Positions 58,001 to 64,000 of a DNA stretch of 64,000 nt are shown here, piece after piece. The notes beneath the pieces are model-generated. The model made no database searches and was not told where the DNA came from. It saw only the letters and a program-made list of their open reading frames with translations. The position numbers and the translations under genes are program-made. Numbering within the stretch: position 1 is the first letter of the stretch; every line of letters starts with the position of its first letter. Source of the DNA: Hexactinellida sp. DTS-2022 (lineage: Eukaryota; Porifera; Hexactinellida); assembly GCA_028753945.1 (NCBI GenBank), contig JAPNXP010000004.1, positions 4,774,001 through 4,838,000 on the forward strand, written 5' to 3'.

Positions 58001-61000
58001 GAAGAGAACGGGGGGCCAATCGATGTTCTTATAAATAACGCAGGTTTCGCTTATGTGGCTCCATTTGAGTCATCTGATTTGAATGAATTCCGAGTTATGA
58101 TGGATACCAACTATTTCCCAGGTGTGTATCTATCTCATGCAGTTCTGCCTGGTATGAAGAGTAGGAAATGTGGTCGCGTCGTGTTCGTGTCCTCGCAAGC
58201 GAGTCAGACCGGTATATACGGATACACAGGGTACACTGCTAGCAAATGCGCTATTAACGGATTCGCACAGGTGTTACAATCCGAGGTTAAACCATATAAT
58301 ATTCGCGTTTGTATTTCTTTCCCACCGGATACTGATACACCTGGGTACGCGCGCGAAAATCTGATGAAACCAGAATTAACGAAAATATTGTCTGAAGCTG
58401 GTAGTGTTTTTACTGCGAAAAATATCGCAGATGATATTCTGAAAGGTGTTGATTTCGGTCGGTTTTATATTTACCATGGTTTGGATGGATTTATTTTGGC
58501 AATGCTTAATTGCGGAATGTCTCCTGTACACAGTTTGTTGGAGGGAGTGAGACAAATCGCAGTTGTTAGTTTGTTCCGTTTAATTTCGTTCTACTATTTG
58601 CTCAGCTTCGATCGAACTATTGCAAGAAAGCTAGCAGAAAAGGAGAAATCTGATTAAATGTATTAGTTAGTTTAATAGAATTACTAAGAGATTATAACTT
58701 TTGTTCCAGTATTACTATTCACGTGTGTATGATAAATACACAAATATATTTATTATATAAATTTTTATTTATTTCTCTATCGATAACCCACATGTATGAT
58801 ATAATGTAGTTTTTCTTTTGAATCATTAATTAATATTCACGAGATTCGAATCTCGTTTTGTGCAAGAATCGATTCTTGCACAATGTATTCTTATAACCAA
58901 ACGTATACAACTGTATTAATATATTACTTTCAATAAAATGCTTACTGACTAATATTATTTTGTAACATTTTTCTAATAAATTGGTTAACTAAGGTATACA
59001 GTTGGGAACTGTTTCATGTTTTTGTGTTTCGGAATACAAATTAGTACATTTACCAGCTATCAATCATGATATTTCTCTAAGTTCAACCATTCAATTTAAT
59101 AATGGGTTTGTTATTCCTGAAATAAAGTGTTTATATTAAAAAACCTTAAACCACAACTCAGCTAGTAATTGAACTTAATTAAATATACAGTCTTGACTGA
59201 AAGTTATTTAACAGAAATCTGATGAACTTTATTTCTGTGTTTGCTAGGATTTACTTCCGGTGTGAGCAGCTCTGAGAATTCTATTTCCAGCACTCCGGAG
59301 GCTCGGCTGTATGACGATATTCCGACACGGACCTCAACCTCACACACTAAGTATTCGGACACAGGCAAGGATTGACATCGATATATCGGTCTTCAAAAAT
59401 TCCCAAAAATATATCGGGATTTTTTTTTTTAATTTCGAAAAATATTCGATGTATTTCCTCGATATTTTCGATATTTTCCCGATACCAGTATTTCGATATT
59501 TTTTTTTAAAAATATCGCAATATCTATCGATATCGGGGATTTTTCCCGATATCGATATTTGTAAAACCTTGCAGAAGGGCAGTGGGATATTCTATCCATG
59601 ATCGTATTATCCGGGCCCTAATCCTTTTTGAGGATCTTGATCGGCATATGTGCAAATATTTTCTAGCAAAATATCTGATTAATAAGGCCAATTTTTACAT
59701 TTTATCAAAACAATTGTATCTGTAATTTACAATAATATATTTTATATTTTTAGTGCATAAGACGAACCCTTTTGGTTCAAAATATATAAACAAACTTACG
59801 ATACGTAGTATACAGTCATACTGTCTGCCTGATTGAATAATAAAAGAATCGTAATTAAATCGTAGATCATGATATTTGGACCGTTAAAATGCCCTACTAT
59901 ACAATAATATAAAGGATACTTTTCTAGGCGCGCGAAAATCGAGAGATACGCCCATAGACTTAATACAAATGAGTAATTTAGGCGGGCGTGAGTGAGTTCA
60001 AACTACATCTAGGCGCGCAGAAATTTTGCCTCAATAATAGCCTGGGTTAATATGGGTTTGGCTTAGAAAAGATCGCTATTTGATTTCCAAATTAATAAGA
60101 AATTAACATTTAATCTGATCATGTGTTAGTAAACTGTCAATAAGTACCGTATATGTAAATTGAAATAATACATTTATGCCGAATAGTTTTCGTTGTTTGC
60201 GATTTATTCGGTATATTAATTAATTAATGTTTACTTTCTAAGTTTCTACAACAAAGAAATGGAATTGAGATATGGAATTAAAAGTAATTTACTAAATTAA
60301 TCAATAAACGTTGTGAATATAATTAAATTAAATTAATTATCAAACCTACTTTATTAATGCAATTGAACTGTCAATACAGTCAGGTCTTTTTATTGTTGAG
60401 AGTTTTTCGTTTGCTTAATATTTAAAAACTTTATTATGAACAAGCCTTATGATCACAATTTAACAACTTACATAGGGTTTGTATTAAGTTGAGTTCGCTT
60501 ATTATGAAGTCTCTCTATTATGAACACAATATTTGGTCCCTTGAATGTTCATAATAAAGAACCTGAATATAGTTATTTACAGTTTTTTAAGGATTTTTGA
60601 TTACAGTCTAATCTTAGAAAATACTGTAATTACAATTTACAATGTAGTTAGAATAAAATTAAACAAATTAGTCTGCAAATGTCTAAATTTGATTGTAATC
60701 TCACAAAAAATTACCTTATATGCCTTAAATAATCTGGTTATTTATTAACCTATTACAGGAGGGAGTTCCCAACCCGTCCTAGCCAAGCCCTGGTCCCGGC
60801 CCTCCTCCTCTAAGACCTCAACCACGCCCCGAGAAGACCTGAGCTTCTTCACGGTGTCGGTCAGGTACGGTGGGTCGGAGGTGAGTGCCTCCACTTTCTA
60901 CGAGGCCTTGCCGCATAAAGTGGCGATGATTCGGGCAGCAGCCGCCGGGAAGAATGAGTCTGCTTCTGTCGCGTCTCTCGGATCCAAATCTCGAAAGGTT

Positions 61001-61417
61001 TGCGTTGTATTACAGTAGATACTCGGTAATACGAACACCAGGGGACCGTCGAAATTTGTACAGTAAACTCCCGTTATAATGAAGTCGGATATAACAAAAT
61101 AACCGCTTATAACGAAATGGAGATTTCCCCAGAGAGTAAATGCGATAATTATTATCCGCTTATAACGAATATCCGGATATAACTAAGGAATTTACAGGTC
61201 CCAAGCACTTTGTTATGACAAAAGTTCACTATACGTATTATCCGGAATTCGTATTAATTTTTTGTATTGAAAAGGCTTTGAAGGGGACTGAAATGTGTTC
61301 GTATTAACCGTGTTCGTACTAACGAAGTTCTACTGTACTTTTCAATTTATTCTTTAGAGCTCTACTGGATCTCACTCAGTCCCTTCAATGACTCAAGTTA
61401 CCTCAATTGATACCTGA
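46043..61417 (+). CDS. LRGUK: LRGUK, leucine-rich repeat and guanylate-kinase-like protein, ten exons
   Basis: Exons 46043-46282, 47335-47546, 47904-48249, 50112-50255, 50705-50914, 56009-56235, 56771-56916, 59248-59364, 60759-60997 and 61358-61417 join in phase to 646 residues (human about 825). Exons 1-3 encode leucine-rich repeats (LRLDHNQIQVLP, YIDLHGNQIKRV, LDLSDNSIQSL) with a closing cap. Exons 4-7 encode the guanylate-kinase-like domain: AKNAHDPPLQVQA linker, VLVGPMGSGKKQLA P-loop, HTTRG, IAAHGLAS, EGV, HFEPRYVLILP and PGFFDMIISC. The P-loop has Lys in place of Ser/Thr after GK, so catalysis is doubtful. In mammals LRGUK is needed for sperm manchette and axoneme formation. Intron 8 appears to use a GC donor (ACAG|GCAAGG), the only choice that keeps the frame. 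Introns 3, 5 and 7 contain four other genes. The start may lie further upstream. Confidence 0.92.
46339..46497. mobile_element. A-family MITE in LRGUK intron 1
   Basis: TA-flanked, CAGTAGAACTCGTTTGTAAG to AAACGAGGTTCTACTG. Confidence 0.8.
46632..47091. mobile_element. C-family MITE interrupted by a hAT-type MITE
   Basis: CAGTGAATATAATAG and ACCTGCTTATAAC at the left; ATTTTCCCCCAGAGCATTAA and AAATTTACTG at the right. The hAT MITE occupies 46664-46964. Confidence 0.75.
46664..46964. mobile_element. hAT-type MITE with perfect 8-bp target duplication
   Basis: CTTATAAC at 46656-46663 is repeated at 46965-46972. Ends CAGGGGCGTCGGAAG and CTTCTGACGCCCCTG are inverted repeats with one mismatch, a typical hAT terminus. 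Inner GGGGGGCAC runs. Confidence 0.92.
47068..47125. repeat. Perfect 58-bp palindrome without spacer
   Basis: Centre at 47096/47097 (TATACTAGTATA). The left half is the end of the C-family MITE, so the MITE end has been copied in inverted orientation. Confidence 0.9.
47142..47245. repeat. Perfect 104-bp palindrome without spacer
   Basis: Arms of 52 bases starting AAAGACAACATTAAATTG and meeting at CAGTAT|ATACTG. No mismatch found when the halves are compared base by base. Confidence 0.92.
47588..47744. mobile_element. C-family MITE in LRGUK intron 2
   Basis: ATTAACTCCCGTTATAACC to ACCCGAGTTCTACTG. Confidence 0.75.
47749..47887. mobile_element. B-family MITE next to LRGUK exon 3
   Basis: ATACTTGTTAATACGAACAC to GTCCCCTGGTGTTCGTAAT; it ends about 17 bases upstream of exon 3. 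Confidence 0.65.
48271..48380. mobile_element. E-family MITE, truncated
   Basis: CAGTATATGCCGGATATAAG with AACGGTTGCCATATACCC inside; it begins 20 bases past the exon 3 donor of LRGUK. Confidence 0.6.
48411..48499. mobile_element. A-family MITE, 89-bp form
   Basis: AAAGTAGAACTTCGTTAATAC to AACGATGTTCTACTG; the centre has been lost. Confidence 0.7.
48529..48702. mobile_element. E-family MITE, full form
   Basis: TA-flanked, CAGTGGATGCCGGTTATAAG to ATATCCGACATCTACTG, with six TATAAGCACA/TATAACCGG words. Confidence 0.85.
48873..49703 (-). CDS. EXOSC8: EXOSC8/Rrp43, RNA exosome ring subunit
   Basis: A 276-residue RNase PH-fold subunit of the nine-subunit exosome barrel, which degrades and trims RNA in nucleus and cytoplasm. 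The length equals that of the human protein. Conserved text includes CQPDEYYQRFIDHDIRPDGR, TADGSAVIKIGKTTVVCGV, GNALDACLLALVAALKN and LDPNGEEEQLSSG. I start at 49703 (MADNFLSCQP); the open frame extends upstream to 49757, but that extra part lies in a C-related MITE. Single exon, lying entirely in LRGUK intron 3 on the opposite strand. RNase PH-family proteins of this type are catalytically inert in animals. Confidence 0.95.
   Translation of the reverse strand: MADNFLSCQPDEYYQRFIDHDIRPDGRKLNEYRPINIGIGNITTADGSAVIKIGKTTVVCGVRAELTDPPILKPNEGYLIISVDIPGISRGVSKFASEEAKTLNQTVEEMVNNSKMFDVTSLNIEPSKLSWALFCAVIVCNNDGNALDACLLALVAALKNTRLPSVTVEEDSPIPIVNSAIKNNLSIRGIPVCVSAAIFRDNYVILDPNGEEEQLSSGMSVVCTLGKGNMCYLSSVGAGVEGSRKVELFELAETHADKIRRQLVIACERNIVQVIQ
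49732..49983. mobile_element. C-related MITE followed by a B-family MITE
   Basis: CTTGTTATAACGAAGTTC and CTTCGTTATAACC up to about 49840, then CAGTAGACTTTCGTTATTAT to AACGATAGTCTACT (49842-49983). Together they form the upstream region of EXOSC8. Confidence 0.65.
50283..50667. mobile_element. A-family MITE with internal 15-bp repeat expansion
   Basis: More than ten copies of GGTTAATACGAACAC and variants fill the left half; the right half is normal A text ending GTACTAACAAGGCATCACT. It lies just upstream of LRGUK exon 5. Confidence 0.8.
50981..51064. mobile_element. E-family MITE, short form
   Basis: CAGTGGATACCGGTTATAAG to GCTTATATCCGACAT, in LRGUK intron 5. Confidence 0.7.
51123..51277. 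mobile_element. C-family MITE
   Basis: TA-flanked, CAGTGAAGTCTCGTTATAAC to ATAACGAGAGTTGTTTG. Confidence 0.8.
51379..51464. mobile_element. G-family MITE, short form
   Basis: GGGGCCAACACCTTTGTAAT to AAAGTGTTGGTCGATATATA. Confidence 0.65.
51520..51575. repeat. ATACAT-type microsatellite
   Basis: ACATATACATATACATAC repeats lie just downstream of the CTBS stop codon. Confidence 0.75.
51594..53350 (-). CDS. CTBS: Di-N-acetylchitobiase (CTBS), GH18 lysosomal glycosidase
   Basis: Two exons, 53350-52678 and 52024-51594, joined in phase 1 to 367 residues (human 385). It removes GlcNAc from the reducing end of chitobiose during lysosomal breakdown of N-glycans. Residues 1-19 form a signal peptide. 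The GH18 active-site block is LDGININYE (residues 130-138): the proton donor Glu138 is present, and two of the three acidic positions before it are Asn, which the GH18 signature tolerates. Exon 2 carries LPWYGYLLTC and the WFDNGQSLAIK block with the closing strand of the barrel. The gene lies in LRGUK intron 5 on the opposite strand. Its single intron consists almost entirely of D, G and E MITEs. Confidence 0.92.
52109..52302. mobile_element. D-family MITE in the CTBS intron
   Basis: TA-flanked, CAGTAGTATTCGCCTAATAG to AATACACAAACACCACTG. Confidence 0.8.
52304..52430. mobile_element. G-family MITE in the CTBS intron
   Basis: TATCGGCCAACACCTTTTC to AAAGGTGTTGGCCAATATA. It abuts the D element directly. 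Confidence 0.85.
52475..52615. mobile_element. E-family MITE in the CTBS intron
   Basis: TA-flanked, CAGTAGATGTCGGATATAAG to ATAACCGGCATCCACTG, opposite in orientation to 48529-48702. Confidence 0.85.
53351..53957. other. Intergenic stretch between CTBS and GET1
   Basis: AT-rich. A 102-codon open frame on the minus strand (53783-53475) has no recognisable motif and is not called as a gene. Confidence 0.35.
53960..54060. mobile_element. N-family MITE, unexpanded form
   Basis: TA-flanked, CAGTATAACCTGCTTAATCC to TTAGACCGGTTCTACTG with TAATCCGACA words. Confidence 0.8.
54092..54975 (-). CDS. GET1: GET1/WRB, tail-anchored protein insertion receptor
   Basis: Two exons, 54975-54734 and 54410-54092, joined in phase 2 to 186 residues (human 174). 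It is the ER membrane receptor that, with CAMLG/GET2, takes tail-anchored proteins from the GET3 ATPase. Layout fits: an N-terminal membrane helix (about residues 14-36), a charged cytosolic coiled-coil segment rich in Arg/Lys/Glu (YRRVMAIERKKRYLEIEKK, then FPKIAKLDRKI), and two C-terminal helices with SSNLLWLHPMVLGILAFPTG and VQGGVGAVYVVLAAKV, matching the conserved WRB motif around FP.(R/G)..GGVG. Nested in LRGUK intron 5, opposite strand. Confidence 0.88.
54437..54520. mobile_element. F-type MITE fragment
   Basis: TA-flanked CAGTCACTCCGCTTAATTGG end, lying in the GET1 intron; no clear right end. Confidence 0.45.
55071..55195. mobile_element. K-family repeat
   Basis: TTTCTAGGCGCGCGAAAATC, GAGAGATGCTCCCATAGA and TTTAGACGCACAGAAAATTT; the same order of blocks recurs at 59920-60055. 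Confidence 0.65.
55301..55986. mobile_element. A-family MITE expanded into a 70-78-bp tandem array
   Basis: The outer ends are CAGTAGAACCTCGTTAGTAC and GGGTTCTACTC. Inside, the block CGGATAAGGCGAACAC...TTCAGTCGCC...TTTCAATACAAATAAT is repeated about nine times, so the element is 686 bp instead of about 150-190. It ends 22 bases upstream of LRGUK exon 6. Confidence 0.9.
56236..56770. other. LRGUK intron 6
   Basis: AT-rich intron sequence without a recognised repeat. Confidence 0.4.
57011..57150. mobile_element. H-family MITE in LRGUK intron 7
   Basis: GAGACCGTCTATTCTAGACC to TTTTATAGACCGTCTAGAAA. Confidence 0.7.
57376..57488. mobile_element. B-family MITE, truncated
   Basis: CAGTAAGGGACCTCGGAATT and TGTACTCCTTAACCGATA; about 140 bases upstream of KDSR. 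Confidence 0.55.
57629..58657 (+). CDS. KDSR: 3-ketodihydrosphingosine reductase (KDSR)
   Basis: A 342-residue ER short-chain dehydrogenase that reduces 3-ketosphinganine to dihydrosphingosine with NADPH, the second step of sphingolipid synthesis (human 332 residues). A membrane helix fills residues about 5-25. The cofactor motif TGGSAGIG is at 43-50, NNAG at 136-139, the catalytic Ser in VSSQAS near 188, and YTASK (Tyr202, Lys206) matches Y-x3-K. The C-terminal hydrophobic segment (about 300-330) fits the family's second anchor. Single exon, within LRGUK intron 7 on the same strand as the host, so its transcript must be initiated and ended within the intron. Confidence 0.95.
   Translation: MLAEVLEVLAAMFVCYSMFFLYIWVRSRMCKRMMLLDRHIVITGGSAGIGLELAKKSYSRGCSVSIIARDQTRLDQAVTEIEKCKGIQAMDRISTFREPYKQTLHAYSVDLATERNCADLIARIEENGGPIDVLINNAGFAYVAPFESSDLNEFRVMMDTNYFPGVYLSHAVLPGMKSRKCGRVVFVSSQASQTGIYGYTGYTASKCAINGFAQVLQSEVKPYNIRVCISFPPDTDTPGYARENLMKPELTKILSEAGSVFTAKNIADDILKGVDFGRFYIYHGLDGFILAMLNCGMSPVHSLLEGVRQIAVVSLFRLISFYYLLSFDRTIARKLAEKEKSD
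58839..58883. repeat. Two adjacent perfect palindromes downstream of KDSR
   Basis: ACGAGATTCGAATCTCGT (58839-58856) is followed by a 26-bp perfect palindrome at 58858-58883 centred on AATCGATT. They lie about 180 bases after the KDSR stop codon and could form hairpins in the 3' region. Confidence 0.8.
58884..59247. other. Remainder of LRGUK intron 7
   Basis: AT-rich; no repeat or coding region recognised. Confidence 0.4.
59380..59575. repeat. GATATC/ATCGAT-rich low-complexity patch
   Basis: Dense ATATCGATATCGG and TTTTTCCCGATATC text in both orientations, in LRGUK intron 8 directly after the GC donor. Confidence 0.7.
59920..60055. mobile_element. K-family repeat
   Basis: TTTCTAGGCGCGCGAAAATC, GAGAGATACGCCCATAGA and CTAGGCGCGCAGAAATTTT. 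Confidence 0.65.
60376..60568. mobile_element. J-family MITE in LRGUK intron 8
   Basis: TA-flanked CAGTCAGGTC end, ACTTACATAGGGTTTGTATT centre, TGTTCATAATAAAG near the right end. Confidence 0.75.
61013..61335. mobile_element. A-family MITE interrupted by a C-family MITE
   Basis: A ends CAGTAGATACTCGGTAATAC and AACGAAGTTCTACTG. At about 61061-61228 a C copy (CAGTAAACTCCCGTTATAAT to AAAAGTTCACTA) is inserted, flanked by TA. It occupies most of LRGUK intron 9 and ends 22 bases before exon 10. Confidence 0.85.
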
Positions 61418-61523
61418 CTGTGAAGAAATTTTAAATTATAGCTACAAACAACATTGTGTGCAATCTAATCATTTTATCCACCATATGCTATTAGAACATT
61501 AATTACAACAAATAGTAATTAAC

Positions 61524-61712
61524 TAGTCAGGTTATTGTGAATAATTTTTCGTCTGCTTAATATGAAAAAACTTTTTAATATGAACAAGCCCTATGGTCCC
61601 AATTTAACAACTTACATAGGGTTTGTATTAGGTTGATTCGCTTATTATGAAGTCTCTCTATTATGAACACAATTTTTGTTCCCTTAAATATTCATAATTA
61701 AAGATGACTGTA
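61524..61712. mobile_element. J-family MITE
   Basis: TAGTCAGGTTATTGTGAATA, ACTTACATAGGGTTTGTATT and AAGATGACTG. Confidence 0.7.
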
Positions 61713-62212
61713 TTTGGAACCAGAATATGTATGTCCCAAACAAGTTGTTGACTTGTTGACTTGTTGTTGTTGTCGCTACCAGCTTCAGAATAATTAAATA
61801 CTTTCAAAATGTTTTAATACTCATGTAATGTAGAAATAGCGTGTGTATAATATTGCACATTTTACATTTTTGAGAAGTACAAACCATATGATTACTTGTT
61901 GATACTTTCGAGTACTTATGTCATTATGAAAGTAATTACTGTTTTCAATTTCACTGTTCCATTTGACATTCCTTTAATTTCAACTTTATCTCGGATCTTA
62001 ACTCAGATTAAACACCAAAGGAAATTAGAACATAATAGATTATGAAAATTGAAAGTATTCTTATTAAATTCTCCTAATTTCCCTTTTTTCATTACATAAC
62101 TAATTATATTATTAATATGTAATTTGATAAAAATGATTTAACTATTCTACGAAAGTATACATTTCATTTCCTGGCTGTATAACTTTTATTATAATACGTA
62201 TCAGTAAACCAG
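61713..62212. other. Stretch with no recognised feature
   Basis: AT-rich, with GTTGACTTGTTGACTTGTTG near 61743. No gene supported. Confidence 0.4.
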
Positions 62213-62589
62213 CGATTCCCAACCTTTTTCAACCGTGGACCCCCTCCCATTGACCGTAATACAAAATTTGAGATATCGTGGACCCAGGGGTTTATCTAGG
62301 ATTTTCTTGGCCGGCACTTTTTTAAAGTTAATTTTTATTGTACCCTAAAGGAGTCAGTCGGCCATAAAACATAATCGGTATCATTCAATGATGAGGTATT
62401 ATTGAAGGAGGTAAAATATTTACGATATCCAAACAGGGATTTATCCAGGAATTTCTATGGGAGTATGGCCAGAAAATCTTGACAGAGACCTGGCACCAAA
62501 TTAACTGCCAACCCGCACCTAAATGGAATCACATTTCAAGCACTTTTGCACCTCAACCGATGCTTGGACCCCAGATTGGGAATCACTGA
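62213..62589. mobile_element. hAT-type element containing a Q-family copy
   Basis: Ends CAGCGATTCCCAACC and GATTGGGAATCACTG; flanks CAGTAAAC and AAGTAAAT share AGTAAA, an imperfect 8-bp duplication. The Q copy (GGGTTTATCTAGGATTTTCT to CCAACCCGCACCTAAAT) is at about 62287-62525. Confidence 0.75.
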
Positions 62590-62595
62590 AGTAAA

Positions 62596-62738
62596 TGCGA
62601 ACACCAGGGGAACATTTAAAACGTGTTCGTATTATCCGGAATCATACATACCTTTGTATAGGCGAGGGAATTAAATCGTGTATTTCTTAACTCATATTTC
62701 GCCTTATCAGTGTTCGTATTAACGAGAGTCTCATAGTA
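62596..62738. mobile_element. B-family MITE
   Basis: TGCGAACACCAGGGGAAC to TATTAACGAGAGTCTCATAG; the left terminus is lost. Confidence 0.6.
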
Positions 62739-63134
62739 TATTTTTCTGAGATTTGGGGATTTTTGATTGGGATTCCATTTTCAGCTTGAAAAACATTTGA
62801 CAAAGAATATAAAATTATGTAATCTTACAAATTAGCTAAGTTTGAGCTGAGGAACGACAAAACGAAATTAAATTAAATAATTTTGTAATCACACACATGT
62901 GTATAGGGAGATATATAATATTTCCGATAAATAATTCTACAACGTAATCTTGCTAAAAGAGTATAAAGCAATAATATATTAAACTAAACTATTGTCCCTC
63001 GATCATTACCCCAAATGAGTTACTGCACGCAGTTAATCAGTAGTCACAACAGAGCATATTTCTACTATACCCCATTCAAGTTGAAAGAGAATGTGATATC
63101 TATAGTTAGATGATGTAATTAATCTATAGAGTAG
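62739..63134. other. Upstream flank of the last gene
   Basis: AT-rich, no repeat recognised. Confidence 0.35.
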
Positions 63135-63144
63135 TATATATAAG
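63135..63144 (+). promoter_or_regulatory. TATA box of the last gene
   Basis: TATATATAAG lies about 60 bases upstream of the start codon at 63205. Confidence 0.5.
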
Positions 63145-63204
63145 CTTGTTCTTATATATATTTCAATAAAATCTACAATAACTAAGACAACTCAGTCAAA
63201 CAGA

Positions 63205-64000
63205 ATGTTAAGATCAGATATGCCATATCAACAGTTTTCTGGGTACGTACAATTAAGGCCTGGATTGACTCCACAAGCCCAGCCTATGCCAACTTACAAT
63301 ACAATACCTCAAATGGGGAGTTTTCAACCTGCCAGGCCTCAATACACTTATTACAACCCAAGCTCAATTCGCATTCCTCTTCAACAACCACAAGCACCTA
63401 TTTCTAACCCACTCACGGGATACAGGGTACACTCGGATAATCGTATGTACAGACCACAACCGTCTTACAACGCATACAATGCAATGCCCTCTGTGGTTCC
63501 TTTTCAAAACAATCCACAACTTTGTCAACCCCCTACTGTGCCCCCTCGTCTCCCCAAACAATTCCAAACAGAAATAAATCAACCGATGAGACCTAAGTTC
63601 GTACTAGAATCTCCGAAAGAAAATGTTCCCAACCAATTTTGCATACCTCCGAGTAAAATTAATTTTCCCACAATACCAGAGTATTCCAACAACAACCCAA
63701 TTTCCAATTGGTGTTTAGAGGATGATCACATCACTAGAATTCACGATGTACCTTTTACACGAGAGCACAAACTAATTGATATCCCCGAATTGATTGCTAT
63801 TCCCGTCAAACACCTACCAAGTGAAATATTTATGCATATTTGCACACGGCTAGACAATATGTCCCCTACAGGGGAAACAAGGAATGTAATAGATTTAGCA
63901 ACAAGGACTGGCTACCCAATAAGATCAATATCAAACACAGAATCTTTGTTACGAATGTGGAATCCGAAATTATCGGAACTGATTGAGAAACTTCAAGAAA
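63205..64000 (+). CDS. Pro/Gln-rich protein with a death-fold-like region, 3' end outside the window
   Basis: The frame opens with MLRSDMPYQQFSGY at 63205 and stays open for 265 codons to the window edge. The first about 190 residues are rich in Pro, Gln, Asn and Tyr and look disordered. From about residue 200, IPVKHLPSEIFMHICTRLD, NVIDLATRTGYP and LLRMWNPKLSELIEKLQ follow the spacing of death domains (helix 1, helix 2-3, and the conserved Trp with the L..L...L helix 5) as in MyD88, IRAK or Pelle. A kinase or TIR domain might follow outside the window. The death-domain call rests on pattern only. A TATA box supports the start. Confidence 0.6.
   Translation, partial: MLRSDMPYQQFSGYVQLRPGLTPQAQPMPTYNTIPQMGSFQPARPQYTYYNPSSIRIPLQQPQAPISNPLTGYRVHSDNRMYRPQPSYNAYNAMPSVVPFQNNPQLCQPPTVPPRLPKQFQTEINQPMRPKFVLESPKENVPNQFCIPPSKINFPTIPEYSNNNPISNWCLEDDHITRIHDVPFTREHKLIDIPELIAIPVKHLPSEIFMHICTRLDNMSPTGETRNVIDLATRTGYPIRSISNTESLLRMWNPKLSELIEKLQE

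Noticed and set aside
58839-58883. tRNA or other structured RNA gene
   Set aside because: Simple palindromes only; no cloverleaf or promoter boxes.
59311-59601. 96-codon open frame
   Set aside because: It starts in LRGUK exon 8 in another frame and continues through the GATATC low-complexity patch.

Overview
The window is eukaryotic nuclear DNA, AT-rich, with GT-AG spliced genes separated by long gene-poor stretches full of short non-autonomous DNA transposons. The protein set (ARF6, an SH3-PH-RhoGAP protein, TMEM63, CFAP68 and LRGUK of cilia or sperm, CHTOP, a death-domain-like protein) points to an animal, probably a ciliated invertebrate. The sequence alone does not fix the phylum. Introns are few, and several genes that are usually multi-exonic (TMEM63, EXOSC8, KDSR, THG1L, the PP2C) are single open reading frames here.

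Layout. 1-11 kb: a LisH protein (NPAT-like), a 141-bp tandem array, then a minus-strand run of CFAP68, an AADAC-like hydrolase split by a MITE, THG1L and a PP2C phosphatase. 11-19 kb: mostly repeats plus an intronless TMEM63 channel. 19.6-24.7 kb: an inverted duplication carrying two nearly identical CTR copper-transporter genes around a repeat-filled spacer. 25.6-34 kb: CHTOP, a two-exon NRF1-DNA-binding-like gene, RPL29 and four-exon ARF6. 34-39 kb: no recognisable gene. 39.2-45.2 kb: a four-exon SH3-PH-RhoGAP gene. 46.0-61.4 kb: a ten-exon LRGUK gene whose introns house four complete genes: EXOSC8, CTBS and GET1 on the minus strand and KDSR on the plus strand. 63.2 kb to the end: the 5' part of a gene with a death-fold-like region. 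No operon logic links the genes; most are housekeeping or cell-biology genes.

Repeats. I name the families by letter. A, TACGAAC words, ends CAGTAGAACCTCG; B, relative of A, ends CAGTAGACTCTCG; C, TATAACGAA words; D, TAATAGCAA words; E, TATAAGCACA words; F, CTTAATAGAG/TTAATCGG words; J, TTATTATGAA words; M, CTATAAGTGGGG words; N and O, TAATCCGACA/TTATCCGAA words. These all begin CAGT, are flanked by TA, and are built from several copies of a family-specific short word in both orientations, the layout of Tigger/pogo ends. G (GGCCAACACCT ends), H (TAGACCGTCTA ends), I (GGAGCGCGA core, 8-bp target duplications), K (GGCGCGCGAAAATC), L (CGTTCAAACGTTA ends) and Q are other short families. Two hAT-type MITEs have perfect 8-bp target duplications. 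I saw no transposase gene.

Main points of interest: a MITE inside the AADAC-like coding exon that may act as a new intron; A-family MITEs that supply TACTAAC branch-point sequences just upstream of LRGUK exons; MITEs expanded into internal tandem arrays; perfect zero-spacer palindromes; and the LRGUK gene nest.
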